Source: DAOUMF01 sp034408935 (GTDB lineage Bacteria; Chloroflexota; Dehalococcoidia; SM23-28-2; RBG-16-64-32). Taken from it: a stretch of 21,285 nt of DNA. The position numbers and the translations under genes were made by a program. The notes beneath the pieces are model-generated. The model worked only from the letters and a program-made list of their open reading frames with translations, did no database searches and was not told where the DNA came from. Of the stretch, positions 7,140 to 15,726 are shown one piece after another. Location of the stretch: contig DAOUMV010000010.1 of the NCBI GenBank assembly GCA_034408935.1, positions 1-21,285 on the forward strand. Direction: 5' to 3'. Positions within the stretch are counted from its first letter, which is position 1, and each line of letters begins with the position of its first letter.

Positions 7140-8897
7140 ATGGGCGGGCATCTGGTTGGCCAGCCCCTGTTTCGCCGATTCCTCGTCGGAGGAGTCATAG
7201 TAGCGGCGCTGTTCGCCCTGTTCTCACTGCCTGATAGCACCGTCCACGCCGACGGGAGCTTCAACACTACCACCGAATACTTCTTCTGCAACCAGCTCCC
7301 CACCGACTTCACCGGACCGGCGGTGCTCCGAGGTGACCCCAACTGCACCAGCGACTACTCCCCCAACGCCAACCCGAACTTCGGCTTCACCTGGACCGTG
7401 CCCAGCGGCGACTACAACTTCTCCACCTTCGCGAACTGGATGTCGGACGAGTTCTCCATCGCCGCCGACGAGGAGATCGACGACGGCACCGTAATCGGCG
7501 GAATAGGAACCGACCTGAGGTTCGGACTCACGGCCAACCCCTGCAACAATGCGATGCCCCTGGACTTCATCCTCTACGACTCCACCACCGACACGTCCGA
7601 CACGGTGGACGCGCTGCCCGAGGGATGGCCCGACCGCTTCTCCAATCTGAAGATCGACGGCGGCGACGGCTTCCCCAGCCAGGCGGACGCCAACTCCCCG
7701 GCAGTGCTCCACTACCCCAGCTTCCTGAACACCCTCCTTGACCCGGACCTGGACTACCCGGGCGGCCCCAACGGGGACACGCCCCCCATCAGCCCCCACG
7801 CCCGCTACACCGGCCTCACCAAGGTGACCGGCGCCGACTGGCTCTTCCTCACGGTCCTCGTCTTCCAGAAGGACCAGCTCCTCGCCTTCACCAACGACCC
7901 TGACAACGCGATGCATCCCTTCGCACGCTACGGCCGCAACCCCGATGATGCGGGTTGGGTGCACATACTGGTCCTCCAGGACCCTATGGAGCTCGTGGTC
8001 TCCATCAGCGCCCTCAGCGACTTCTGCACGCCCCTCACCACCAACGCCATGTTCCTGGGCCAGGTGACGGACACCAACCACGGCACCGTCAATCGCCTCA
8101 CCAGCCCGGCCGCCGGCACCGGCATCGACGGCGAAGGCACCCACCCCCTCCTGCTCTACGCCCTGACCATCCGCGACGCGGACGGCGACGGCATAGAGAA
8201 CAGCTTCGACACCTGTCCCTTCACCGCCAACGTAGAGGACCCGCGATCCGAATCGGGCCCGGACTTTGACATGCTCGACTCGGCCTGCGACCCGCATGCG
8301 GACGAATATGAGGACGACGAGGACGGCGACGGCTTCCTCAACCCCCAGGACAACTGCCCCCTCGTCGCCAACGCCACGCAGGCGCAGGGGGAGATGACCA
8401 CAACCTACATCCAGGCAGCGCCGGACGGCGGCTTCAAGCACGATTCCATCGGCAACGCCTGTGACTCAGAGCAAGGGGGCAACGACAACGTGGCGGACGG
8501 CGCCTTCCGCCACGACATGAACACGGACGCCGTCTGCATAGGCGGCGTCGATACCACTCCCCCGGACGGCTTCTGCGACGCCGGGGGCCTCAGCGCCTCG
8601 ACCATCGACACCGACGGTGACGCCCACCCCAATGATAACGAGCTGATCATCGGCACCGACCCGCTGGTGGATTGCCCTCTGGTGCCGGGCTCCCACGACG
8701 CCTGGCCGGCCGACTTCGACATGAACCGCATCATCAACCTGGGGGACGTGTTCCCGGTGCTGCCGCCGACGTTCGGCACCAGCACGGGCCAGCCCGGCTT
8801 CAGCGCGAGGGCGGATCTAATGCCGGACGGGATCATCAACCTCGGGGACGTGTTCCCGGTGCTGCCGCCGACGTTCGGCACGAACTGCACACCATAG
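7140..8897 (+). CDS. Secreted protein with TSP3-type calcium repeats and C-terminal dockerin-like domain
   Basis: 585 residues, starting at ATG 7140 with GAAGGGGGTGCG just upstream. A signal peptide runs to about residue 37 (TVHA). Residues 40-340 form a large domain I do not recognise, with few cysteines and many Asp, Asn and Pro. Residues 345-450 carry TSP3-like calcium motifs (DADGDGIENSFDTCPF, DEDGDGFLNPQDNCPL), and a further DTDGDAHPNDNELIIGTDP lies at about 485-510. The C-terminus (about 524-582) is a dockerin-like pair. Loop 1, DFDMNRIINLGD, has Asp, Asp, Asn, Asn and Asp at positions 1, 3, 5, 9 and 12. Loop 2, DLMPDGIINLGD, lacks a ligand at position 3. Each loop is followed by VFPVLPPTFGT. 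The protein is probably extracellular and docked to a cohesin-like partner. The protease gene follows after 135 bases. Confidence 0.85.
   Translation: MGGHLVGQPLFRRFLVGGVIVAALFALFSLPDSTVHADGSFNTTTEYFFCNQLPTDFTGPAVLRGDPNCTSDYSPNANPNFGFTWTVPSGDYNFSTFANWMSDEFSIAADEEIDDGTVIGGIGTDLRFGLTANPCNNAMPLDFILYDSTTDTSDTVDALPEGWPDRFSNLKIDGGDGFPSQADANSPAVLHYPSFLNTLLDPDLDYPGGPNGDTPPISPHARYTGLTKVTGADWLFLTVLVFQKDQLLAFTNDPDNAMHPFARYGRNPDDAGWVHILVLQDPMELVVSISALSDFCTPLTTNAMFLGQVTDTNHGTVNRLTSPAAGTGIDGEGTHPLLLYALTIRDADGDGIENSFDTCPFTANVEDPRSESGPDFDMLDSACDPHADEYEDDEDGDGFLNPQDNCPLVANATQAQGEMTTTYIQAAPDGGFKHDSIGNACDSEQGGNDNVADGAFRHDMNTDAVCIGGVDTTPPDGFCDAGGLSASTIDTDGDAHPNDNELIIGTDPLVDCPLVPGSHDAWPADFDMNRIINLGDVFPVLPPTFGTSTGQPGFSARADLMPDGIINLGDVFPVLPPTFGTNCTP
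8730..8881 (+). repeat. Two near-identical 50-base units encoding the dockerin-like helices
   Basis: Units at 8730-8780 and 8832-8881 differ at only one or so base and sit 102 bases (34 codons) apart. Each encodes IINLGDVFPVLPPTFGT. Such nucleotide identity suggests recent duplication or gene conversion, unlike the more diverged pair in the protease gene at 9033. Confidence 0.85.
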
Positions 8898-9032
8898 ACC
8901 AAGGAATCACGCAGAAGAGGGACAGTGCCCGGTGCACCTTGACCGTGCCGCTACTCGCTGCAACGATAGAGCCATCCCTACAGCGGCAAGGCGGGTCGCT
9001 AGCCGGCGAAGATGATGTGGACCGCGGGGTAG

Positions 9033-11381
9033 ATGCAGAAGATCACTGAGAATGCAGGCCTGGTCCTGCTGATCCTCGCCCTGGGCGCGCTTGCTGTCTG
9101 GGCGGACACCGGCTCCGCCGGCTCTCAAGGCAATGGCCCCGCAGCCCGCGCCGAGGCCCACCTGCGGGCTAACGCCGATCGCTTCGGGCTCGCGTCTGAC
9201 CTGCAGGACCTGGAGCTCATCGCAGTGCGCGAGGGGTTGTCCAGCCAGCACGTGCGCTACCAGCAGACGCTGGACGGCATACCCGTGTTCGGCCGCTCCC
9301 TGACCGTCAGCCTGCCCAAAGACGAGCGCACTCCCGCACCGCCTCTCATCATCAGCCGTTACCGGCCAGGGGTCAGGCCACACGCCAGTGCGCCCTCGCT
9401 GACGGCCCAGGAAGCCCTTGATGCCATCGGAAGCTCCGTGTCCCTATCGCCAGCGAATCTTCGCGGTGCCGTCTCCGTCAACCTGGTCTATTACCCTATC
9501 GGCGGTGGCGAGGGAGAGGAGCATGTCCTCTCCTGGCAGGTGGTGGCGCCGACCGTGGAGCCGCTCGGTAGCTGGCTATTCGTCCTGCGGGCCGACAGCG
9601 GCGAGATACTGCTGCGACAGAATCTCGTTCGCTCTGATAGCGGCCAAGTGTTCGACCCGAACCCGGCCAACAGTTCCAGCGGCCTCATCCCACCCCCTGA
9701 CGATTGCGACAGCTCCGGAAACGAGTCGGCCCTGTCCAGCGAATACGGGACCCACACATTACGGGGCATCAACGCCGGTCAGGACAGGCTCATCGGCGAG
9801 TTCGTCGACCTCTCCGCACCTGGGATAGCGGGAGCCTACAAGACCGCCGCGGTGGCTGACGAGCCCTCCCGCAACTACGTATACGGCTGCAACGACGACC
9901 GCTTCGAGGAGGTGATGGTCTACCACCATATCGATACGCTCCAGCGGAAGATCCAGGCCCTTGGCTTCAGCGGGGCCAGCGGCATCGTCGACCGACCCAT
10001 CGCGGCCCACGCCCACTACTTCTCCGACTGCAACGCCTTCTATGACCCCACAGACTTGGGCCTGCACTTCGGCGATGGCGACATCTGCTCACCCTCCGCG
10101 GACGCCGCGGAAGACGCGGACGTCATCGTCCACGAGTACGGCCACGCCATCCAGTATGACCAGGTGCCGGGCTGGGGCTTCGGCGCAGAGGCCGACGTCT
10201 GGCAGGCCTTGGCAATGGGCGAGGGCTTTGGCGATTTCCTTCCCGCCGCCGTCTTCGGCAACCCCTGCCTCGGTGATTGGTTCAGTGTCGGCGTGGCAGC
10301 GTGTGGCGGCTCTCCGGGCCTACGCAGTCTGGAAAACTCAGCCTTCTTCGACGGTGATTCGGTCGTTAACCTGCCAAGTTGGTGTTCGAACAGCGGCGAC
10401 CCACACTGCGCCGGCCTGGTCTGGGGCGGCGCGCTCTGGGACTTGGTCCAGGCCCTGGGTGGCGACCAAGCCGCCCGCGACACCGTCCTCACGCTGGTGC
10501 TCGACAGCCAGTTCTACCTCGATCCTCATTCCACCTTCGCGGAGGCCGCTGCCGCCATCCGCCAGTCCGACACGTTGCTGTACGGCGGCGCCCACGTCAC
10601 CACCATCGACGGCGTCTTCTCCGCCCGCGGCATCTCCGCCACCGGTGCCGTCTCCGACTTCCCCTACGCCTACCTCCGGATCATCCACGCGCGGCGGGGC
10701 GACCTCGACGTCCACATCAAGGTGGGCGCGGACGCCAACAGCCCGCTCTGCACCATCAACGTCTGGGAGCCGGACCCTGCCGATTCCGTGGACGACCTCG
10801 TGGCCTTCCTAGACCTCAGCGGCCACCCCTGCGTAGCGTACCTTCCGCCCTCGCCCGCCACACCCTGGCACCTTGAGGTTCGCGACACACGCAAGTTCCA
10901 GACCGGGGCCATTGAACAGTTCGAGATCGTCCTCCCCGGAACTGATCGCTGTATCGCCACGGACGTCCCGGCTCCCGTCCCTGACAGTGATGGCTTCGTC
11001 TACTCCACTATCGATTGCTCCACCACGGTCACCGTCCCCGGCGACAACGATGGCGACACTGTCCCTGACCCCGTCGACACGGATGATGACAACGATGGGT
11101 TCGGCGACACGGACGAGCTGTTCATCGGCACCGACCACCTCGACCCCTGCGCCGACACCATGACGGCTGAGGACGAAGCCGACGACAAATGGCCGCCGGA
11201 CTTCAACGACGATCAGGTCGTGAACTTGGCGGACGTGTTTCAGGTGCTGCCGCCCATCTTCGGGTCGAGTTCAGATGACCCCCTGTACAGCGCCCGCAGC
11301 GACCTGGTGCCGGACGGCGTGATCAATCTCGGGGACGTGCTCCAGATGTTCCCGCCCATCTTCGGCACGGCCTGCTCGTGA
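9033..11381 (+). CDS. M36 fungalysin-like zinc metalloprotease with P-like domain and dockerin-like C-terminus
   Basis: 782 residues. A signal peptide runs to about residue 24. A fungalysin/thermolysin-type propeptide (about 35-200) contains VRYQQTLDGIPVFGRSLTV. The catalytic domain has zinc site HEYGH (His367, Glu368, His371), with Glu397 in AMGEGFGDFLPAAVF as third ligand. This matches the fungalysin arrangement of HEYTH followed by GMGEGWGDF. A proprotein-convertase-P-like beta domain (about 537-636) contains LRIIHARRGDLDVHIKVG and WHLEVRDT. Then comes a calcium-rich segment (DNDGDTVPDPVDTDDDNDG). The end is a dockerin-like pair, DFNDDQVVNLAD and DLVPDGVINLGD, with Ca ligands at positions 1, 3, 5, 9, 12 in the first loop and position 3 missing in the second. 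It is likely secreted as a zymogen. It lies 135 bases after the other dockerin-tagged gene; a weak promoter (TTGACC 8939-8944) may lie between them. The start at 9033 has a poor ribosome binding site. Confidence 0.92.
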   Translation: MQKITENAGLVLLILALGALAVWADTGSAGSQGNGPAARAEAHLRANADRFGLASDLQDLELIAVREGLSSQHVRYQQTLDGIPVFGRSLTVSLPKDERTPAPPLIISRYRPGVRPHASAPSLTAQEALDAIGSSVSLSPANLRGAVSVNLVYYPIGGGEGEEHVLSWQVVAPTVEPLGSWLFVLRADSGEILLRQNLVRSDSGQVFDPNPANSSSGLIPPPDDCDSSGNESALSSEYGTHTLRGINAGQDRLIGEFVDLSAPGIAGAYKTAAVADEPSRNYVYGCNDDRFEEVMVYHHIDTLQRKIQALGFSGASGIVDRPIAAHAHYFSDCNAFYDPTDLGLHFGDGDICSPSADAAEDADVIVHEYGHAIQYDQVPGWGFGAEADVWQALAMGEGFGDFLPAAVFGNPCLGDWFSVGVAACGGSPGLRSLENSAFFDGDSVVNLPSWCSNSGDPHCAGLVWGGALWDLVQALGGDQAARDTVLTLVLDSQFYLDPHSTFAEAAAAIRQSDTLLYGGAHVTTIDGVFSARGISATGAVSDFPYAYLRIIHARRGDLDVHIKVGADANSPLCTINVWEPDPADSVDDLVAFLDLSGHPCVAYLPPSPATPWHLEVRDTRKFQTGAIEQFEIVLPGTDRCIATDVPAPVPDSDGFVYSTIDCSTTVTVPGDNDGDTVPDPVDTDDDNDGFGDTDELFIGTDHLDPCADTMTAEDEADDKWPPDFNDDQVVNLADVFQVLPPIFGSSSDDPLYSARSDLVPDGVINLGDVLQMFPPIFGTACS

Positions 11382-11465
11382 CAGCTCCCTCCGGATGTCG
11401 CCTGAACCTCTAGGGTCAGCCGCTGGCGCTGGCGTTGGCGCTGGCATCCACCTTTGCGTTATCCT

Positions 11466-12299
11466 ATGACTTCAGTGAAGGAAGATACGCACGAATGTCG
11501 CCGCCGTCTCCGTAACCCGTTGAAGAGCCCAGCCAGCGGGCTGTCCACCGGGCCTTTCAGGCGTTCGAGACTCCCGCTTGTGGCCATCGCCGCTCTCGTT
11601 GCCGCTACTCTGGCATCGGCCTGTGATGACGGCCAGGATCAGGTTTCCGGCACGACCACGCCCACAGCGGCGACATCGCCAACAGCCTCGGCATCTCCGG
11701 AGCAACAGCTCCTCGAACACGTCGTCCTCCGGGTCGAAGATCTACGGGCGGGTCTGGAGCAGGCTGACGCCAGCGCTTCCACCAACGAGGACATCGCCGC
11801 CGGCGAGGATGACCCTGAGCAGGAGCTCGCGCGGCTGGAAAGCATGGGGCGTCTTCTGGGCTACGAAGTCAGCTTTGTGCCTGGGTCTGAATCCCCCCCG
11901 GCACGGGGCTTGATCGCCGTGACCTCGGCTGCCAGCCTCTATCTGACCCCTGAGGGGGCCAGCGAGTCCTTCGCCGATGACAGCCAGGAGGCCCAAAGCG
12001 CGGACTGGCAGGCGGCCTACCCCAACCTGACCGACGTGGAAGTGAAAGAGGTGGAGCGCCCCGGGCTGGCGGACGAGGTCATCTGGATACGCATCACCGG
12101 GCTTCAGGGCGGGGAGGACGGGCCTTTGTACATTGAGGACTTCGTGGTACTGCGACGGAACCGCTTGCGCGGCTTCCTTCGTGCAGTATCCCTGGTCGAA
12201 GTCTCCGCCGGCCGGGACGCCCTTCTTTCGGATGTTGCGGACCTGACAGCGCTCCAAGTCCAACGTATCGACGCCGCTCTTGAGGAGAGTCAGCCTTGA
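11466..12299 (+). CDS. Lipoprotein of unknown function, coupled to the TolB-like gene
   Basis: From ATG 11466 the product is 277 residues. The hydrophobic segment with lipobox LASAC lies unusually far in (Cys about residue 49), so a later start such as GTG 11475 or TTG 11520 is possible; none has a clear ribosome binding site. A Thr/Ala/Ser/Pro tether follows. The mature part starts HVVLRVEDLRAGLEQADAS and contains EDDPEQELARLESMGRLLGYEVSF, then LIAVTSAASLYLTPEGASESF. I know this pattern only from uncharacterised exported proteins of Actinomycetota and Chloroflexota, so no function is claimed. Its stop TGA overlaps the next start (TTGATG), and a GAGGAG lies just before, indicating translational coupling. 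Confidence 0.75.
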   Translation: MTSVKEDTHECRRRLRNPLKSPASGLSTGPFRRSRLPLVAIAALVAATLASACDDGQDQVSGTTTPTAATSPTASASPEQQLLEHVVLRVEDLRAGLEQADASASTNEDIAAGEDDPEQELARLESMGRLLGYEVSFVPGSESPPARGLIAVTSAASLYLTPEGASESFADDSQEAQSADWQAAYPNLTDVEVKEVERPGLADEVIWIRITGLQGGEDGPLYIEDFVVLRRNRLRGFLRAVSLVEVSAGRDALLSDVADLTALQVQRIDAALEESQP

Positions 12300-13261
12300 T
12301 GTCCACTGGATCGTCGCTATCCGTTCCAAGGCGCGCCAGCACTAAGTGGCTTGCATTGGCGTGCTCACTGGTCGCTGTAGGAATCATGGGCGCCGCTTGC
12401 GGTGGTGAGGAGGAGGTGTTCACCGGTGAACCCGCCGGCACTATCGCCTTCGTCACGAATCGCGACGGCAACGACGAGATCTACCTGATGGACGGCGACG
12501 GCGGCGACCAAGTGAATATCACGAACAACGAATCCGAGGACAGCGAGCCCTGGTGGTCCCCGGATGGCTCTCGCCTGGCCTTCAAGTCGTTCCGCACCGG
12601 GCCGGCCAACGTCTTTGTTATGAGCCCCGACGGCAGCGACGTCGAACAGCTAACCGATGACTCGGCCGTGGAGGGCGGCGCCCGCTGGTCGCCCGACGGC
12701 GGTCGTATCGCCTTCTACAGCTTCCGTTCGCAGAGCGAGGGCCTGCTGTGGATCATGGGCGCTGATGGCTCCGATCCGCAGCCGGTGCTGAAGGACCAGG
12801 TGCCCAGCCCCCAGACGACCTGCGCCGGCGGCTTCCCTGGCGGCTGGTTCCCCGACGGCCAGCGCATCCTCTACCGCGGCTCTGAAGGGGGAATCAGTGC
12901 CCTCCAGATCTGCTCCGTGGAGCCAGACGGCTCAGACATCAGCATCATCCTCAGCGAGAGTGGGGCCCAGAGCTATTACCCCAGCCTGTCTCCGGACGGC
13001 ACCAAGATAGCGTTTACCAGCGACCGCGATGGGAACGTTTCGATCTACGTGATGAACACCGATGGTAGCGATGTGCGCCGCATCACGGATGACGCCGGCG
13101 CCGACGAGTATCCAACGTGGTCGCCGGACGGCCAGTGGATCGCCTTCCACTCCGACCGCGACGGCGACTTCGATATCTACATCGTGCGTCCCAACGGCAG
13201 TGACCTACGCCGACTGACCGATAATGACGACATCGACATGCTGCCGTCTTGGTCACCCTAG
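12299..13261 (+). CDS. TolB-like six-bladed beta-propeller lipoprotein
   Basis: 320 residues from ATG 12299; the TTG three bases upstream is an equally well-spaced start behind GAGGAG. The signal sequence ends in lipobox MGAAC. Six PD40/WD40-like blades follow, each with the SPDG turn and a DGSD turn: WWSPDGSRLAFKS, RWSPDGGRIAFYS, WFPDGQRILYRGS, SLSPDGTKIAFTSD, TWSPDGQWIAFHSD and a final PSWSP. The last blade lacks its outer strand, and the N-terminal TIAFVTN can supply it, closing the ring. This family includes TolB and surface-exposed propellers with scaffold or ligand-binding roles. There is no Pal/Tol context here, so a TolB function is not implied. It shares a transcript with the lipoprotein gene upstream. 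Confidence 0.88.
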   Translation: MSTGSSLSVPRRASTKWLALACSLVAVGIMGAACGGEEEVFTGEPAGTIAFVTNRDGNDEIYLMDGDGGDQVNITNNESEDSEPWWSPDGSRLAFKSFRTGPANVFVMSPDGSDVEQLTDDSAVEGGARWSPDGGRIAFYSFRSQSEGLLWIMGADGSDPQPVLKDQVPSPQTTCAGGFPGGWFPDGQRILYRGSEGGISALQICSVEPDGSDISIILSESGAQSYYPSLSPDGTKIAFTSDRDGNVSIYVMNTDGSDVRRITDDAGADEYPTWSPDGQWIAFHSDRDGDFDIYIVRPNGSDLRRLTDNDDIDMLPSWSP

Positions 13262-13288
13262 CAGCGTCCCGCCAAGCGGGCGGCAATG

Positions 13289-13317
13289 TTGACCCTGGAT
13301 TCGCCAACCCGTAGGAT
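13289..13317 (+). promoter_or_regulatory. Promoter with a very short or absent leader for the gene at 13327
   Basis: TTGACC (13289-13294) and TAGGAT (13312-13317) are separated by 17 bases. The -10 element ends nine bases before ATG 13327, so transcription should begin at or within a few bases of the start codon. No Shine-Dalgarno sequence is present, which agrees with a leaderless mRNA. Confidence 0.5.
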
Positions 13318-13326
13318 TGTCTAGCG

Positions 13327-14064
13327 ATGGTCCTTCGCATTCGCTGGCCCATCCTAGTGCTGGGCCTCCTGCTGGTCACGGCCGCCTGTGGCGACGGCTC
13401 AGAGACGCCGTCTGTGGTGGGAGATCTCTGTGGCGGGAGCCCTCAATCACCGCCTCCCACCGACAATGTGTTCGCCAACCCCAGCTTTGAGGACGGCGCC
13501 GGGCCATGGTGCATCCTGAAACCACCTGCCTTCATCGTGTCCGATACGGTCGCCCACTCGGGTAGCACCAGCGCTCGCCTCCACCTTCAGGCGGACGAAA
13601 GCGAGAAAGACACCAAGATCGCCTACCTGGTGCAGGAGATCAAGGTTGAGGAGTTGCCGGAGGTGCTCTCGGGCTACTATCGGGTGGAGAACTGGGTCAA
13701 GGGAACGAAGACGCAGTACCTTCAGTTCGTGGTCATCGTTTGGGGCGCCGATAACGCCCCGAGCGGCTTCCAGAACCATCAAATCCGCTACCTGCTGGCC
13801 GGGACGGATTCACCTCCCTTCGTCATCAGCAACGCCCATTTCGTATTCGTGGGCCGCGACGATCCCCCAGTCGGCAAGTGGGTGCACTTCGAGCGAAACG
13901 TGAGAGAGGACTTCCAGAACCTCTGGGGCGCCGTCCCGCAAGGGTTCGAGTTCATCCGCGTGCTTTTCGAAGTGCGGTACGACAACAAGAAAGTCGGGGA
14001 AGGGCCGATCGCCGCCGACGCCTACTACGATGACCTGTACTTCGGGCCCGCACCCGGTTCATAG
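13327..14064 (+). CDS. Lipoprotein with a CBM-like beta-sandwich
   Basis: 245 residues with lipobox VTAAC (Cys about residue 21), then a short Gly/Ser/Pro tether. The mature part begins NVFANPSFEDGAGPWCI and continues with VAHSGSTSARLHL. These are the opening strands typical of galactose-binding-like carbohydrate-binding modules (CBM4/9/22-like). A later YYDDLYFGP is also the usual end of such modules. The middle (VQEIKVEELPEVLSGYYRVENW) is consistent with the jelly-roll. A sugar or polymer ligand is likely, but no catalytic domain is present. It appears to be read from a leaderless mRNA. Its 3' end overlaps the start of the FG-GAP gene at 14030 by 35 bases, suggesting coupling. Confidence 0.78.
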   Translation: MVLRIRWPILVLGLLLVTAACGDGSETPSVVGDLCGGSPQSPPPTDNVFANPSFEDGAGPWCILKPPAFIVSDTVAHSGSTSARLHLQADESEKDTKIAYLVQEIKVEELPEVLSGYYRVENWVKGTKTQYLQFVVIVWGADNAPSGFQNHQIRYLLAGTDSPPFVISNAHFVFVGRDDPPVGKWVHFERNVREDFQNLWGAVPQGFEFIRVLFEVRYDNKKVGEGPIAADAYYDDLYFGPAPGS

Positions 14065-15690
14065 CCGCACGACTGACGGAATCCGGCGCGGATCGCCTCT
14101 TGTCTCCTTCGGCGTCGTCGTTGCCCTTCTCGCCATCGGTTGCGGTGTAGGCAGCCCCACAACCTCGCCCGCTCCGTCGCCCACCACCCGCTCCGTCCCC
14201 ACCGCACTTCCAGAGTCGCCAAGCCCTGCTGTCTGCCCCGAGGACCTGACCGAGGAGGCAGCCGACACCGTAATCTTCGGGGCTGAGGCGGGTGACTTCC
14301 TGGCCGATCGCTTCTCCCTCACCAGCGGCGACTTCAACGAAGACGGCTTCGCGGACCTCCTGATCGGCGCCCCTCTGGGCGACGGGCCCGCCAACGACCG
14401 CACTGACGCCGGCGAGGCCTACGTCATCTTCGGAGGGCCATCACTGCCGCCAGTGATCGACCTGGCAGACGGAGCGGCCGACCTCACTCTCTTCGGCCAG
14501 GGGGCCGACGACAACCTTGGCTTCACCGTGGCCAGCGGCGACGTCAACGGCGACGGCATCGATGATGTCCTGGTGGGATCGCGCTTCGCCACGGACAGCG
14601 GGCGTCCCAGCGTCGGCGCCGCATACGCCGTCTACGGCGGCCGCGACCTGGGCGGCACGATTGACATCGCCGAAGGGCGGCAAGACCTCACCATCGTGGG
14701 CGAGGACAGCGGCGACTTCTGGGGCATCGCCCTCGCCACGGGCGACGTCAACGGCGACGGCATCGACGATATCATCCTGGGCGGCTCATCGGCTGACGGC
14801 CGGCGAACGAGCGCCGGGACGTCGGCGCGGTGGCTGTGACGCTGGGCTCTGGGCAGCTCGGAGGCCGCCTGGACATGGGTCTGGAGTCACCACATCTCAT
14901 CGTGCACGGCGCGCGCGCCAAGGACTCTCTCCCCAACTTCATGGCGGCCGGCGATCTGGACGGGGACGGCAGGGACGAGCTGCTCCTCGGCGCCCCCTTT
15001 GCCGACCAGGGTGACCCGGCACCAGAGAAGGCGGGAGCAGCTTACATCCTGGATGTGCCCGACACAGCCAGCAGCCTCGATCTCGCCTCCGCCGAGGGGT
15101 TCACTGGCATCGTCGGCGCCGACCGCCGGGACGGCCTCGGCTTCTTCGTCGCCGCAGGCGATATCAACGGCGATGGCATCGACGACGCTGTTATCGGCGC
15201 CCGCGATGCCGACGGCGTCGGCAACCAGCGCAACAACGCCGGAGAGGTGCATGTACTCTTCGGCTCGCCTGACCTCCCCGAATCGATAGACCTGGCCGCC
15301 GGGTCGCTGGACGTCACCGTCTATGGCGCCGGGGCGAGGGACAGCCTGGGCTTCACAGTGGCTACCGGCGACCTCCACGGTGACGGCGTCCACGATATCC
15401 TCGTGGGCGCGCCCGTGGCCGACAGCTGCCGCGACACCCGGGCCGATGGAGGCGAGGTGTACGCCGTAGCGGGTGGTCCCAGCCTCAGAGGCGACATCGA
15501 CCTAGCCCAAGGTGCGTTCGAGCGGGCGCTGTTCGGCGAGGAGGCGGGCGACGAGCTGGGTTTCTCGCTCGCTGCGGGCGACATCGACGGAGACGGTAGG
15601 GATGACATCATCGCCGGCGCCCTCCTGGCCGACGGGCCCGAAAACGCCCGCGAGGACAGCGGCCAGGCGTATATCATCCTCAGCGAGTAG
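14030..15690 (+). CDS. FG-GAP repeat lipoprotein, seven-bladed propeller, interrupted by a one-base frameshift
   Basis: Two open frames (14030-14839 and one running on to 15690) join into a single protein if one base is restored in GCCGGGACG near 14814-14820. This changes SAGTSARWL-stop into SAGDVGAVAVTLGSGQLGG. The restored product is about 553 residues, matching its paralogues of 550 and 560. Lipobox AIGC precedes a Ser/Pro/Thr tether. Seven calcium-loop blades follow: DFNEDGFAD, DVNGDGIDD, DVNGDGIDD, DLDGDGRDE, DINGDGIDD, DLHGDGVHD and DIDGDGRDD. No in-frame start lies between ATG 14030 and the signal sequence, so the 35-base overlap with the gene before is accepted. If the frameshift is real, only three to four blades would be made. 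It is convergent with the FG-GAP gene at 15727-17409, 36 bases away. Confidence 0.85.
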
Positions 15691-15726
15691 GGCCTGCGAA
15701 ATCCGCTGCCGGCGATCTCCCGCACA

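Noticed and set aside
8730..8881. LPPTFGT in the dockerin-like helices as an LPXTG sortase signal
   Set aside because: The spacing is LPPTF rather than LPXTG, it occurs inside a repeated helix, and no hydrophobic segment or basic tail follows.
11422..11445. Four tandem six-base GCTGGC-like units before the gene at 11466
   Set aside because: Too short and degenerate to assign a function; it may simply be low-complexity intergenic sequence.
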